Shown here in pieces: positions 36,701 through 51,700 of a DNA stretch of 64,000 bases. The stretch is from Strix aluco. Taxonomy: Eukaryota; Chordata; Aves; Strigiformes; Strigidae. Every line of letters starts with the position of its first letter. Positions within the stretch are counted from its first letter, which is position 1. The notes under the pieces are model-generated. The model was not told the DNA's origin and made no database searches. It saw only the letters and a list, made by a program, of their open reading frames with translations. The DNA lies in contig NC_133935.1 of the NCBI RefSeq assembly GCF_031877795.1, forward strand, positions 84,326,748 to 84,390,747, given 5' to 3'. A program made the translations under genes and the position numbers.

Positions 36701-39700
36701 CCACACTCCTGTTTAGCACACAGTCCTCCCTCTACGCATTTCCCCTGATCCCTCTGAGCATCTTTCAGTCCTGAGAGAAGAAAAGCATTCTGTAAAGTAA
36801 AGCATGTTTTATTCCCTTACCAGTACCAGGATCAGAAACCAAGTTTAGGATCTTTCCAGGATCTGAGTTGATATTGAAACAGATGTTTCTTTGGCTCTTG
36901 GGCAGGTATATGATGAAGTGTGGGTCATTGTCAACTGAAATATAGAAAAGAAACAGATGTGAGAAGCAGGCCAGTTCCTGCCCTAGAGGTTAGGGACGCA
37001 AAGACTGAGACACTTTCCTTGGAGGATTTTGAAGCACTTTTTGGGACTTCTGAAAGTAGGATGACAGCCCTTACCACCCCTGCCGTAGCTAAGGAAGTTC
37101 TCAGATGCTCCTCACAACAGCCCCTCAGACACTTTCTCCTCATATACTTCCCCTGTTTAAGGAAAGGACATGACATTATTGGCTTGAGGAGCACCACCAA
37201 GTGCAGTGAACTACTGCTTTAACTGGTCAGCTGCACACTAGGCTGCCATAGGCTCAACCTGGAGTTCTAGAAGCCGAGCTTCGTTTCTTTATGACGAAAG
37301 CCACTCTTCCAGTGAGCCCAAGGATACCAGACAGACAGAGACACATCTTTTGAGGCCTAGATCCAGGAAAGAACCTAAGGCACGGAAAGCAGGACTTGTA
37401 TGACACCTCTGTTCAAAGCTGATATCCACCCCCCATGCTCAGCTGTTACCTATTTCTAGAAGTGACATGCTCCCAGTACATCACTCTCTCAAACTAAGAA
37501 GATCTCAGACACGTTACAAGTCCATACCACTGTACTGATGTTGGGTAAAGATACATCCTGCCTACCAACTCCTCTGAGGAATACAGTCCAGGACTTGTTC
37601 TCATAGTATGTTTAACACCTGGGTAGTATTGGGCCCCTCTAAAAGTGATATGTTTTTTAAAATTGGCCTTACAGGAGACAAACACCTGCACTAGTGATTG
37701 AAGGCAGCTGCCTCCCCTCTCACCTTGAAGTTCAAAGCAATGCCCTGCTCTGATGGTTTGGTGGTGGTTGGCATCTTCCTGTCACCATTCAGAGACATGC
37801 CTGTACTTAGTATTACCTATGGGGATCCAGCCAGGCCAGCTTCCACTCATTCACTGGTGTTCTTCAACTTTTCATAGAATCACAGGATGGTTTGGGTTGG
37901 AAGGGACATCAAAGACCGTCTAGTTCCAACTCCCCTGCCATGGGCAGGGACACCTTCCACTAGCCCAGGTTACCCAAAGCCCGTCCAACCTGGCCTTGAA
38001 CCCTTCCAGGGAGGGGGCAGCCACAGCTTCTCTGGGCAATCTGCTCCAGTGTCTCACCACCCTCACAGGGAAGAATTTCTTCCTTACATCTAATCTAAAT
38101 ATACGCTCTTTCAGTTTAAAACCATTACCCCTTGTCCTATCCCTACACTCCCTGATAGAGTTCCTTCTCATCTTTCCTGTAGCCCCCTTTAAGTACTGGA
38201 AGGCCCTGGATCCTGAATGACCCCAACTCTCTCAGCTTTAACTCTTCTTGTGCACTAGACAAATCCTAGAGCCTTGACCAGGAATGTCTTCAGAGGAAAC
38301 AGTGGGGTAAGCACCCTTCAAGGGGTGAAGGAGCTTTTGAATGTCTTGAATCTTTTGAATATATCAAGAGCCTTGAATATCAATTATTTTTCCTTTTTCT
38401 CACCAACTGCTTGATCCTCCTCAACTTGATGTCAAAGCCTGTTCTGATCAACATCTCCAGGTACAAAAAGAATTTGTAGTGCAAAATACATGTATAAGTT
38501 GGACAGGTAACTTTGCCTTGCTCACCTTCTTTTCCAAGCAGTTTCTTCACTATCCAAAGTCTTAGATTAAGCCTTGAGCCATGCTGAGAAGGAGTTTCAT
38601 AGCTCTTTGTTTGATAGGTACATAAATACACACATCTGCACACAGGCACGCTCCCAGAGTTATTGTAGTTAAACTGCTTTTATAGGTGATAGTTCTCAGA
38701 GCTGGTTTGTTTAAGTAGGCACTAAACCATGGCAAAGGCCCAAGCATTAACAGGATCCATCAGTCATCAGTGCATTCAGAGATTTTTATCTACCACAGAA
38801 CATTCATCTGTCATTCACAATGGCAGTAACTTTACATTAGCTTTGTTACTGCAGAGGAGCTGAATATAAGCTCAGTGAGCAGCCTCAGCCTCAGGGAAGC
38901 ACACAGCAGAAGATGGGTTTGCTGGCATCCTGTTAGGATCTAAACTAGTCTCATGCTTGTAATTTAGAGCTTATTTTTACAGGGTCATCTATTCAAAGTC
39001 AAAATGACTTGGTATTTTACAAAGAAAAGCTTAATCCTTGGGCGCTAGGTGGATTTGCAAAGATTTGCCTGAAGTGGCTGTGATTTGGGATGCACGTGAT
39101 TGTGCCTCGCTCAGACCTTCAGCGGGAGCTGTATCAAGGACCTTTCACACTGATGTCCTCTGCAACAGCAGTGAAGTAACTTCATCAGCAAGTCACAGCA
39201 GTTGATTTATTCTCTTGCAGACTAGCCCCTAAACGAAGATACAGTGTTTACAACTCAGAAAACTCAACTAGAAAAATTAGGACAACTGATGGACTCCTCC
39301 ATCGCTATTGGCTTAGCATCTTTTCACAGCAGCTGAAATTCCCAAAGTGCCCAATAACTTTGTTTATATTGCCTTTATTTGTTTATTAGGTGATGAGTGT
39401 TGTCTGGTGTTTCTTTGCAGAGAAATACCATATCTTTTACCTCTGTTTATGCTCAGAGAGGACACAGGAGGACTCCTTTGCTCAGGCATGAAGCTGACTG
39501 GTACAGCTGTGACATTGGCCCAGGCTGGAATACCTTTGTTATTATTAGGTGCGTTTGGAGTTAATCCTAGAGTACCTGTTAAAAGAGTCATAATTAGGTT
39601 TTTGCTAGTGCTGACATATTTAATAGTGTAATTTTTAAAATAATGCAGTAGATTAGAGCTTGATGTTGTTATATCAGTATAAAGCAACACCATTTACAAC

Positions 39701-42700
39701 AGATTAGTATAATGAAGTTAGGATGGATTTACTCTGGTGTCTCCACCAGAGGAATATGATTTACCAGGGCAGTTGAGCTAACCATAAGCTATTGGTGAAA
39801 AATGAACCCTGACTTTCAATTCTTATTCATGTGAACAGGTCCCACTAGCAAAGTGCCCAACACAAAGGCTTAATTGTTTTTCCAAATAAAAAGCTGAATT
39901 TTAAAAATTTAGCATGTGGTAAAAGCTTTGCTGGCTTGGGTCCTGAGTTTGAGGTGCCTGAGAAAAGGTAAGACTCTTTCTGCACGCCCTAGGATGACCC
40001 ACATGAATAAAGGTTGCAAATAAGTGCAAGCATTTAATATAACACCCTTTAACATGTGCCCTTCTGCTAGAGCTCTCTGCCTTTGCCATGATGGAGGTAG
40101 GAGAAAGTAACATGTCCTCTCTCTCCCACTTAGTTCATAAAGAAATATGATCTTAAATGATCCATGAAACTCGGTTTGTTTAATATGTTGGACTGAAGAT
40201 GACAAGACCTGAAGCGGGACATGGCATATGTGAAGTCAGTGGAGATAATAAAGGAACTAGAAACTGGGCAGAGTTCCGAGTTTCCGGATCATATTAATTT
40301 CACAGACTATTATGCATGAAGAAGCTCTCCCATGCACAGTCCAGTTTTGCAATAAGTCCGTCATGATAAAAGAACAATTAGTCAATCCTTTGAAAAGTGT
40401 GTGATTTCAGTGGAAGACACAGTCTCTGTCTACAAAGACAGACCATGCAGCTCTGATAAGAGTTGTGTAAGGACAGAGAGAAAGATTTTTCGGATTTCAG
40501 ATTTCAGATTACCCATTCTGTGCCTTGTATATGCAAACTTTTTAGTACACCCCGTGTGTTGCATGATCCTAAGCACGGATTTACCTTGATATTATTTTTA
40601 CAAACTCTGTCCTCTGCTAAGGTTCAAGAGTCATGTCCCACTCTCCCTGAAATCTACAGCTGCCTCGACCCTGATTTCAGTGCTGTTAAGTTTTGACTAT
40701 TCCATCAAACTTCAAGACACAAGAACCTGTATTTAAATCACTTAAAACCTCTGCATCACCTAACTCTAGATAATTATGGTCTGAATTAGTCAACTGGTGC
40801 CATGTATAATGAGTTCATTATACATGAATGCAATACATGCTATTTCTGTGCTGAACTGTTTGGTGGTTGAGAGTTGTAATATACAGTACAAAACCCAACT
40901 ATTTAATTTCTCCTTGGGTCTCAGCTGAAGACTTCAAAATTGAAAAGAAGAATAAATGAACCTAAAGATAACAACTGACAGACATAAGAATCAGACATAA
41001 GAGCATGAGAACTGAGCATGCAGAACATGTGCTTGGAGTTTCAGCAAAGTCACAAGCACTTCCAGTGTGAAATGCCAGATGGATGATGTTGTCCGTTGGT
41101 GTAAAGTAGGTTGCTTCTTTCCTTCACAATCAATTGTAAACTCTACCATTTATTAATAGGTTTTAAATCACCAGACTCAGTTGTTCAAGGACTTGATCTT
41201 TTACTTTCAGCACTTCCATTGCATCGCACTGTCAGCCTTTTCCTGACGTTCGTGCTTTTTCAAACCACTGACTGGTGAGGGCGCAAAATAGCTGCTGTTA
41301 AGTTTCATTGGAAGCCCATGGCTGTGCAGGGATGACTCTGGATATGAGAGACACCCACGAATGCCAACAGCTATTGCTTTGAGACTGACTCTACCATATC
41401 ATGCCAGAACAAGCCAACCCCGCCTCATTTGGCTGGACATAAGGTTTCCGTGACAAGGACCTTGGAACACGTACTGAAGTAAGGGATTTAAATCCGGAAG
41501 TTTAATTAACGAGGGACTCTGTTGTTACGACAGCTCAGATTCCATGTGGGCTTGTGGCTGATGGATAACAATCTTAGGAAGCTTCCAAGGCTTGAAAGTG
41601 GTGATAAGATACAGTTTAGTCAATTCTACAGCTGCGGTGCAGGGAACTAGACATATCTGTCCCAGCAAGATGTTCAATCTGCGACACTGTAGGCTTATTG
41701 GAAACCTCTTCACTGCAATGTTGGCACATTCAGTCCACACTGAAGCCAGTGGCTACAAAGAGCACTTGCATAACAGAATGCTCTCAAACTGGCTGAAGAT
41801 TTGGTCAGCTTTCAGTGAAACTAAAGGTTATCCTATAAGCACAAACACTTGGAGTGAACAATGAAGACAGTCATTCTTCCAACAGAAGAATGAAAACAAA
41901 ATAAGAGCTAGAGTAATGGACAGACTGAGACACTGACCTGGGCAGCAGCCCCTTCTGGGGTCTTTGGGCTGGTCTGCCAGCATTATCTCATCCTTTTCGG
42001 CGTTCTCTATCAGCATGGATGTGAAGGGGGTAACAATATGATGGTCAAGAGACATCTGTAGGATGGATTTGGTGATGTTCCTCTTCAAAGCTGCAGTGGG
42101 GGCTGTGTTTCTGGGTGGAAAAAGAAACAGAAGGCACGGTTAGCAGCTCTACAGGGCAGCTGCCATGACAAGTCCTCCACAGAGCAGTCATAGAGACAAA
42201 CTAGTAGGTGTTGCAAGAAGGAAAGGCTGAAGGCCTTTGCAAAGGGCTGAATGTACTCTCCATGAGAAGACTATTTTTGGCTTCTATGGGCTTTGGCCTG
42301 GACTCAGAGAAGCCCAGTCCATCTCCTGGTCTCAGCAGAAGATCTCCTTCTGCTTCAGAGGGGATTAATCCTGAATCACTCCATAGATTTTACTCAGGCT
42401 CCGTAAGGCAAATCTCCCATTCATTTCATTCACAGCCCCACAGCCAGGTCTGTTTGACCCTTATTTCTCTGATTAACTGCTCCCAAACTCTATTCCCTGA
42501 TATCTGTGAGTGCTAAAAATAGGAGGAACATGTCTGAAGATATCAGCTACCTATTTGGATTTGTTTACCTTACCCATTTGAAGCCCTGAGGGCAGCCTTA
42601 TGGCTGTGGTCTCAGCGAGAACCAGATTGCTCTCAGGTTTCTCTTCCCTCCCATCACAGACTGCATTTCTCCTCACCTCTCTGCCAGCATCTGATTGACA

Positions 42701-45700
42701 GTCAGATAAGCCCACAGCTTCCTAGTGAAATCAGGGTCTGCGTATTTGTCTTTCTTCATGAAGCCATCCAGTTCTTCAACATCTCGCAGGGTTTCCATGA
42801 CGAGCTCTGCATTTGCCTATGCAATCAATGAGAGATAAAGATAATGGAGGATGAGCCAGGAGAATGGGGTGGCTTTGAGTTCCCCTCTTAGCATGGTTGG
42901 CACTAAGGACCCACTCTGGCTCTGCCCATGGGCACTTCTAGATCAGAAAGTCCCAGCACCATTGGCCTGACTGCCATGAGGAGGGGAGCTGTAGCAAGAG
43001 GGTCTTCTGTTAAACACACTTTTGTGACAGTGGATTAAAATAGGTAAAGGAGCTGTCAGCAGTAGCCAAAGAGGGTGCTACCTCATGCCAAAAGAAGAGG
43101 CTCTTAGCAGAGCTCTGCTATCACCCCATCAGACTTTTTCATATCCAATTCCTACTGAGGAACAGGAACCAAATTCTACATTCTCCCACAGGCCCTTGGA
43201 CTGCACTGGGTTTTGGCAGGAAAGAATATTCAACATGCTTGATTTTTTCCAGCAAATAACAAATGGCAGCTCCTAAGCTCTGTAAGAGTGTGGATGTTTC
43301 AGTTCCTCCTCAGAAAGAAGGATCTAGATGTAGTATTCCCACCCCATCCCACTCCACCTGGAAGAGCAGCCCTGAAACATGGGCAAAGCCTCATCACACA
43401 TGCCACAAGGCAAAGCATAAAAGGACAGTGCTAGGAGTTGACACACTGTAGACCCACCAAGTTTGAACTTCCCAATAGTGGGAGGTTCAGCCATGAAAGG
43501 CATGGAAGAGGACTCCATAGTCTTAGTCTGGTTTGCAGTTGAATTTTGTATGGTACATTTATTAGAAGGAAGTTCCTCTGGCAGGCTGCAGGATGCAGGT
43601 AGTGACTATTTGTGGCTGTACTTGAAGCTGTTGTGAAACATTGTTGGACGAACCCCCTGTGAGCTTCCCCACGCTCCCACCCGAACCCAAGCAGATAAAA
43701 CACTCCACTGGCAATGACCTCCAGCAAGGAGACTGCACACACGAGTGAATGAAGCAGCCCAAACCCCCAGGAGCAGGTATGCCGAGGAGACCCTCACTCA
43801 CTGCTGTCGCTGTGACAACGCTTTCCAAGTGCTGCAGGTTTTCTGTGTCAACTTTCCCAGCTACTACTATCTCTGAGCCACCAAAGTAGTTGTGGAAGCT
43901 GCTCTGGGTGACGTCTGACACTGACTCCTGGGGGTAGTTGAACTGAATCTTCTTCAAAAGTGGGGTGGAGACCTGGTTGTAGAAATTCTGAGATGGAAGG
44001 AGACAGAGAAGTGAGTCTGTTGTACGTGAAGCAACCTTCCCACATGCACCAATCTTACTGAAAGGACAGCAGGTGACAAAACCCAGAGCCCTAAAGGACA
44101 AGTGGGACTTTCTTTGTCCCAGAGAGCGTGGACTTTTTTATACTTAGACCTTAGTACACTTGCAAGGGCGTATAGCAAGACAATTTGGTCCAAGTCCAAG
44201 GATGCTCAGAAGCCCATGGGCTGTGTTCCTAGGCCTAAAAGGCTTGAGCACAGGTGCATATGAGCCTGAATCTATTATCAGGTTGGTCAGCTCTTGGCTA
44301 CTGTATAAAAGAGACAACTGCTTCCCACTTAATTCTTGCCAAAAACTAGACCTACCTCTCACTTGCATTCGCTTCTGTGCTGTAGACTGACCCTGTTGTA
44401 CCTGGCTGATGTGAACAGAGATGTGTCCACAGCTGGGTTTAGGACCAGAGAAGGAAAACAGGTACCCCTATAGTGCTATGGATGGAGGCTCTCTCATACT
44501 GAGGGACTGTGCTCTCAGAGCTGCTTTCTTTGGCAGAACACCAGGTAGTGTGTCCTGGCACACCTGCGTGTGTCCTATCACGCCTGTGTTGGGAAAGAAG
44601 TATGAGAAGCCTGCACAGGTGATGAAACCAGTGAATAGAAACAGAATAAGGATGTAAGAGTTTTTTCATCAGCAATTGCTGCTTACAGAGGTGGAGCCAG
44701 ACCGTCCTAGAATTGAACATTTTCTTATACTGTCACAGTTAACATTTAGCATTTATACCTGTGCCTTTTGTTAGTGCTGAAGTGGCCTGAGGTAAAATCC
44801 AGGCCTTAATTTTAATTTACCAAATATTTTTTTATGGTTAGGACTGTTTTATAGAATATTAATCCAACACAGAGCAGTAAAATATGTATTATAGATGCTA
44901 CAAAATTATAACTAGGAGCACTTAAGCTAATACATGACTGTCTTCTCACAGGACTCTCCAGAAGAAATGATGCTTTTTGTGACCCCTGCTATAAACCTAC
45001 AGTAACTCTACTCTTGCTGGTAGAGTTACCCAGCTCCACAGCTGTAAACTGAATTGGATAGTTTCAGCAGCAATGGGCCAGAAACACACCTTCATTTGGG
45101 CAGAAGTCTCCTGATTTCCAAAAATCCTCTGGGCCATGCCACGGTTGTCAGTCGCGATTCTCTGCAGGAAATCGTAATCTACATCAAACCCAATCCCGAG
45201 GCAGAAGAGAGAGAATTCGTCCTTTATGCTCTGCTTCACATTCTTCTGGATCGTCGTCAGCTTTAGCTCACCTTGGAGACACACAAAGGGTCACATCCAT
45301 CTGAGCAATGGAGGAAGTCTCCATCAAGGTAAGTGCATTCATGCTCTTCCAGTGTCTCTGGTTCTCGCTTAATATAAGGGAAATCTAGACAGCTAGCTCA
45401 GATGCCAAATCTCCATTTTGCAGTGCCTACTGTGACATTTGAGCTTCTTCTGGATGGAGATTAACAAATTGTTTCCACTGAAGAAGACTCCTTTGAACTC
45501 TTTTTTTGGTATCTGATGGGTATCTTTTGTATATCTAGGGCTCTTATTAACTTCCTGGGGAGTTTGTAACTGCAACACATCTAGACTTCTCCCAGAATTA
45601 CTGCTTCAACCTCTCTGCAGACTAAGACATCTCCATAAAGACTTTACTTTGTTTATTGTACTTAAGATGTTCTCTGCCACCATTGGGACTGACTTTTTTT

Positions 45701-48700
45701 TCAGACTTGTTTTTAATGGCAGCCTCTTCTGAGATGGCATCTTGCAGTAAGCGATTCTTTCTGACCTGTACCAAACCCAATCCAAATTAATTTGCTTTCC
45801 ACATTATTTTCCTGATTTTGATGTTACACTTGGGACTGCATAGATCTGTGTGGGCCAAGGTCATTGGAAGAGGAAATTTTTTTTCTAAGGTTGTGATTAC
45901 CTCTCCTACAGAACTTATGCATCTCTGTAATTGCAAGAAGCACATAATTTACATAAAACAATCTGCTCATCTTTTGAAAGCTTCTGTGCAAAGCCCCGTG
46001 GCACCTACAGCACTTGGCAAAAGAGCAGCACAGGCATTGGAAGAAAAGGGAACAGAATTTTTAATCTTACTGTCAAAATGTCTACATGTTGAACACTTTT
46101 CTCAGGCTAATCCCACTGGCCTTTCTTCTCCCCTAAAGCAGGGTACTCACCTACTGTCGGGTCTCCGTCAGACACCAATACGATCATAGAGACTGAGTTA
46201 GGGTCCAACATGCCTAAGTTTTGGGCTTCATTCAGGATGAATGTGGCCCGGAGAAGAGCTTCATTGATATTTGTGCCTGTCAAAGACACAATGAAGAAAA
46301 CAAGTCTGATTCTTATTGAGTCTCTTGTTGAACCCAGATTAGCTCTGAGATTCTAGTGGAATTAATGAGCATAGACAAGACCTGAGATCAAAGCAGCAAA
46401 ACCTCTCCTCTGTGGTGCTTACATCTGCTTGCACTCTGGTTCACTTTTTCATCCCAGCCTGTCATCTTCATGTGGCCTCCCCATCCCCCCTCACTAATTC
46501 CAGTGGGACCATTTGTGGTGTTGGGAACTATTTTCTGGGGGAAGAAGTAGTGGGTTTGCAGGCAGATGATTGAATGAGAATGTGAAGAAACTTCCTTATG
46601 GGCTGCTTATGGTCTGCTTTACAAAGGCATGAGACGGCCTTGGTCTTTCAAGGCTATTTGGGATCTGTGAGGCTGGAGATAGAGCCTATAGATCAAAGGC
46701 AGCTGTTCTATGGTCTGTGTTCTATCTGTCATAGCTTATTCAGTAGAAGGACATGCCATCCCATCCCCTAACACAATAAACCAGAATCCTTGCTCTCCTT
46801 TAGCCCCAGGGCATGCTTTTCCCATTTTGGGAATCAGACTTTTTTTTTAGGAATACTCTGCCAGTCTGAAGGTTGTCTGAGGTTCCTGTGATAGCTAACT
46901 TTCATGAGCACCTTGCAATCAAAACCTCATACCCCCGTTGGGATGGATTGTCTGGATGTACTTCTTAGCATCTTCAACCTGGGCTGGGGTGGCTGAGACT
47001 AGATTATTTCTCCAGCATCGGACATTGTGGTTGAAGTCAATAAGGGAGAACTGATCAGCAGCACGGAGCTCACTCAATATTGCCTTCATGGCCTCGATGG
47101 TCTGAGAAGAAGAAATTTAAGAGAAGATGAGTTTATGCTTTCTGTTGCTGTAAACATCTTCTTAAATTGTGACTACAGGCAAACAGATGCCTCTGATGAA
47201 TAAGAACATGAGCACTGGAATCCAAAATAGCATCTGCTATCCAAATCTCCCCTTTTTTGCACTTCTTGCATAAAGCTGAACCTTTCACCAAAGAAACACA
47301 GAAAAAATGTGATTAGCAAGAACAAACCCATGTGACTCAACCCATCCTTTCTTAACTCCTGCTAACACAGAGTGAGGTGAGAGAGAGAAGCAGTTTGTGA
47401 GACACTGGGGTTCAGGAGAGAGGAATTGCTCGTATCAGCTCAGGAGACTTAGCTGCCTGTAGTGCTGTCACTTCAGACTGGGTAACATCTGTTTGAAGAT
47501 GTGTGATTTAAACAAGCGACAATTAACCTGTATCCCAGTTTTGCAGCATTGATTTTCCCAAGGAAGCAATCTGCCAAGACTCAGTATTGTGCTCTGAAGC
47601 AAATTCAAATATACCTAGATCGTTCCCAGCTGATGTCTGTCTAGCTAGTTCTTAACTTTCAGTGACACAAGACCTACAATCTCCTGAACTCCCCTCTCAG
47701 CACTACAAAGTTTTTGCTAATATCTAAGATAAATCTCTCCTGCTGTAAATCCACCTGATTCCATCTTATTCTACCTTGGGTGGGCATGAATGTCAGTTAA
47801 TGAGTTTTCCTTTTAGAACAATCATTCGCATATTTGGAGGCTGATTATGGCTCTCCAAGTCTTTTCTTTTGCAGACTAAAACATCTTATTTTTTTATATT
47901 TTCTGCTCCCGCCCGCCCCGCTCTTCAGTGGGCTGTCAACAACTTGTCCACAACTGTTTGAAAGCAGGGAATTAGTATCCTCACTGACACTTTCCCAGGA
48001 TTCAGTAGAGGAGATTACAGAAAAGGGAGCCAGAGCCTTTGCAAAATGTTTTGTGATCTGTCAATTAAAATTTTAATTTAGAGTTAAAATCCATATTCTG
48101 ATTGCATCACCTCTTCCTTACATCATGGAAGGAGCATTACAAATAAAGAGTAAAACCGTGAAGTCACCAAATATTCTTCAACTTCGCTAAGACTTTTGAT
48201 GGAGCAAAATGTAAAGAACTAAGCTGGTAATTCTGAGCCCCAGTCTATTACAGAATTGTATAGCAAGGCACATGGGAAAAGTTAGCAGGAGGTTCATTTT
48301 TCAATAGAGGTCAAACACTTACTTGTTTCATTTTCAGTCCCCACATCGAGCCACTGACGTCTATAACAAATAAAATGTTTTTAGGCAGAGGATCAAGATT
48401 TTCCGGAGCAAAGAAGTGAATAAAATAGCCATTAAAAATCTGCAAAATAAAATAAAAAAGTCACAGTGAAGTGAGCTATGGTAAAGATGTCAGAAAACTC
48501 AAGAGAATAACAGAGCAGAAAATGTTATTCTTCTTTATGGGCCAATTCTAACTTTCAGCTCTGCACTTCTTCGTAGCCTTACACCATCTATACTCCATAC
48601 TACAGTCTTTACTTTTTATCAAGGAAAGCAGAGCCTGGTTCTCAGACAACTGCCATGGACTAGTATAAGGAGGAATGAAAAATGTTTTAAAAAAGACTGT

Positions 48701-51700
48701 TCTGTCTGTAATAATTCAACCCCATAACTCTGCTTCATGTTAACATAAAAATAGTGATGTTCTGGTTGTCTCCTTGTGATGTATTGGTACAACATCCAAT
48801 GACTCTGTCCTCTGATTCAACATTAAATCACCACAGTGCTGCTAGGTATAAAAGACATTGGCTTTAGGACAAGACAGGAATCTGCTCCAGACTATATGTA
48901 GGACCACATCTTACTCATAAATTAAACAAATCCATTCTGCCCACTTAGAATCTCTCTGTTCTTTCAGCTGGATACAGAGCTCTTTCTCATCTTTATTCTC
49001 CTGAACGATTAAGTTTATTTAGCACAGTTTGCTTAATGACAGCAATTCTTGTATTTACAGATCTCCTGTCCCAGTTAAACAGCAATGCTTACTTCCAATT
49101 CTCCACCTGTGGTTTCTCTGTTCACATCATATTGCACCACAAAATTTCCATCTACTGCTGTGGATGAGCACGTGGGGCATTTTCGTTGTTGAGCCATCGT
49201 TGGCTTGAAGGAAACATGAGCCTTGAAATGAGAAGTGATCATCAGTCAATCAGATGTCGTGAGAAAGGTGGATCATTGAAATATATTTCACTGAACACTT
49301 TTCTTCTTTATTTGTACTCTTGTTTAAGTGGAAAATGGACTTGGTCACTTAAAAAGAAAATCAGCACTAAGGTTTGACTGGATATGCTGATTCTGTAGTA
49401 GCAACTGTGACACAAATAAGATGACCTATCTACAGCACCGAATATTTCAAAATAGAGCTGTGCAAACCATTTCTAGCAAGTAATATGTTGGCTTATTTAA
49501 CATTTTCCTAGTTGAAAGTATCCATAATTTTATCAACATTTTTAATAGCTTTTTAATTGATTTTTTTCCCAGACAAACGAGAGCTTGTAATTTGACTGTA
49601 AATTGAGTACTAGAAATCATTTGCGTTAGTCATGTTATTGGTTATGCAGAATTTATGGCATTATTTCTCTGCTTTGACTGAATAACTTGGAATTTCCAGA
49701 GAAGATAAGACATAACATATATAGCCACACAATACCTCTGAAATAATTTGCTAAACTAGGGATGTGGGTGAATGAGACATAAAAATGAGCGTCAATATCA
49801 GGAAACAATATTGCCTGATATATTATTATAGCAGTATAGACAGACTTTTTGGGCCTGATTAACATATCCTGTATTAGATGTCTATGTAAGAGTCAAAAGA
49901 GTTGTACCCTCCCAGAGTCACTGCTTGAAGTTTCTTGAGAAAAACTGCTCCACTGTTGGAGGGTTTACTTATACCCAATATCTATGTTGGAGAAAGCTAG
50001 GGTAAGATTGTTAAGGAAAAGAGCAGTTCTAAAATAAGTCCCTATGCAGATATTCTCAGTTGAAACTGAGATTGTGGAGTTATTCTAGAGCGGTTATTCC
50101 ACTTGATATTCATCACCTATCCTTTCCACATCCAGCAATCTCAGTTTCAGAATTACAAATGAAAAGCTTTGCACAAAGATGGACAGACTACACACTGTTT
50201 CTATACTGCTGTGACTGTAGTATTTGAGCATCTTGTACATACATTTAGGTATCAGTAATGAAGACACTGTATTTTTTTGCCATATTTTTGCATGTTTCCA
50301 GTGGGTATGAAAAAATGTCATGACTGCATAGGAACAAATGTGAAAACTGATGTTTTCATGCTATTTCTAGTCTGTGAGTGTTACCTTTTTCTCTCCCTTG
50401 GAGATGGTGGTGATTCCATCAAAATGATCTCCGAGGGAATTAGGAACATGCACATAGCGAAGTCCCTGTGGCTCAATAATGCGGACATCCACCTAAAGGC
50501 AGGAGGGAGGACATTTAATATAGAGCAGTGCCCGTGGTATACCAGGATCTTATGAATGCTCCACAGGCAAACTCCATCTGGGGGGTGGGTTGCCCTTGAG
50601 AATGCTCCAGTAGGGCTAGTCTCATTTGTGGTGGGGATCCATGCAATGGTGAAAATAGACCACGATGCAAAGACAAAAAAAAAAAAAGGGTCCAAAGAAT
50701 GGAAAGAATTTGGCAGAAATGTTCATTCCTGCTCTCTCTCTTACCCCCTGGGGCAAGTGGTGGGATAGGAGTCAAGAGTGATACCCTTGTTTACACTGAA
50801 AGCATGACAGAAGCATGAAGTGACTCTGCCTTAGTGCTGCTTTGGGTTAGGAGGCCAGGAGGAACACTCAGTGATGAGTCCTCTCCCTCTCTACTCATGC
50901 CATTGACAGGACAGAGAGTATTTTTGCTTTTGTTTGGATGGCCAAGGTGATTTGGAAAATAAAGGTTTTATCTTGTCAGCTTGGGATAAAGCCTTTTTCT
51001 GGTTGTGTTTGTGGTTAGTAAGACTACTAGGAGGCAGGACACAGCGTCCCTTTCAGTAGGACTAACTCAGGCCTTTGGACAGCTTGAAGCAGGTCACAGC
51101 CTGTACCACGGAAACACAAGCAGCAAAATTTCATATACACCTTGTGCTGAAGCCATGGAAAGCTGAAGAAGACATTTATGAAACAGGAACATAAGAATGG
51201 CCAGGTGGAAATGTCCAGCTATCCCTGTATCTTGTGACTGTTGATGGATGACAGAGGACACCTTTGGATGAGTGTAAGAAAGAGGGTAAGAATAAGACAG
51301 ATCATCTTCTGGCAGACAGTTGTGGAGGGACTGTCAATCAGAGAACATCTGCTCTCACAGGACACTATCTCATGAAGTTGGGGTTATTGTGAAAAGCACT
51401 GTTCCAACTAAATAGCAAGTATTGTTTGTTTTCCTTCAGTCAAGGCAAGTTTACACAAGGGTATATATAGGCCAAAGCTTGTTTGCCCAAGTGGGTCTGA
51501 CGTGAGTCAGTCACGATTCAGGAGGTGCCCAACTGTGTTAGTACAAGAGGAGGCAGGACACATTTGCTCCTCACTCATGTAGCTACATAGCTCCTCATTT
51601 AATGTGTTTCATGCTGGTCTACACAGTGACCTCGAGGCTATTTGTACAAAGCCCATATGAAAGGAAGGAGCTGCAGATGAAGGGTTCTGCTGTGGGACTT

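Noticed and set aside
43562-44101. 179-codon frame on the minus strand
   Set aside because: It contains ITIH2 exon 13 (43802-43987) with read-through into flanking introns; only the exon is real.
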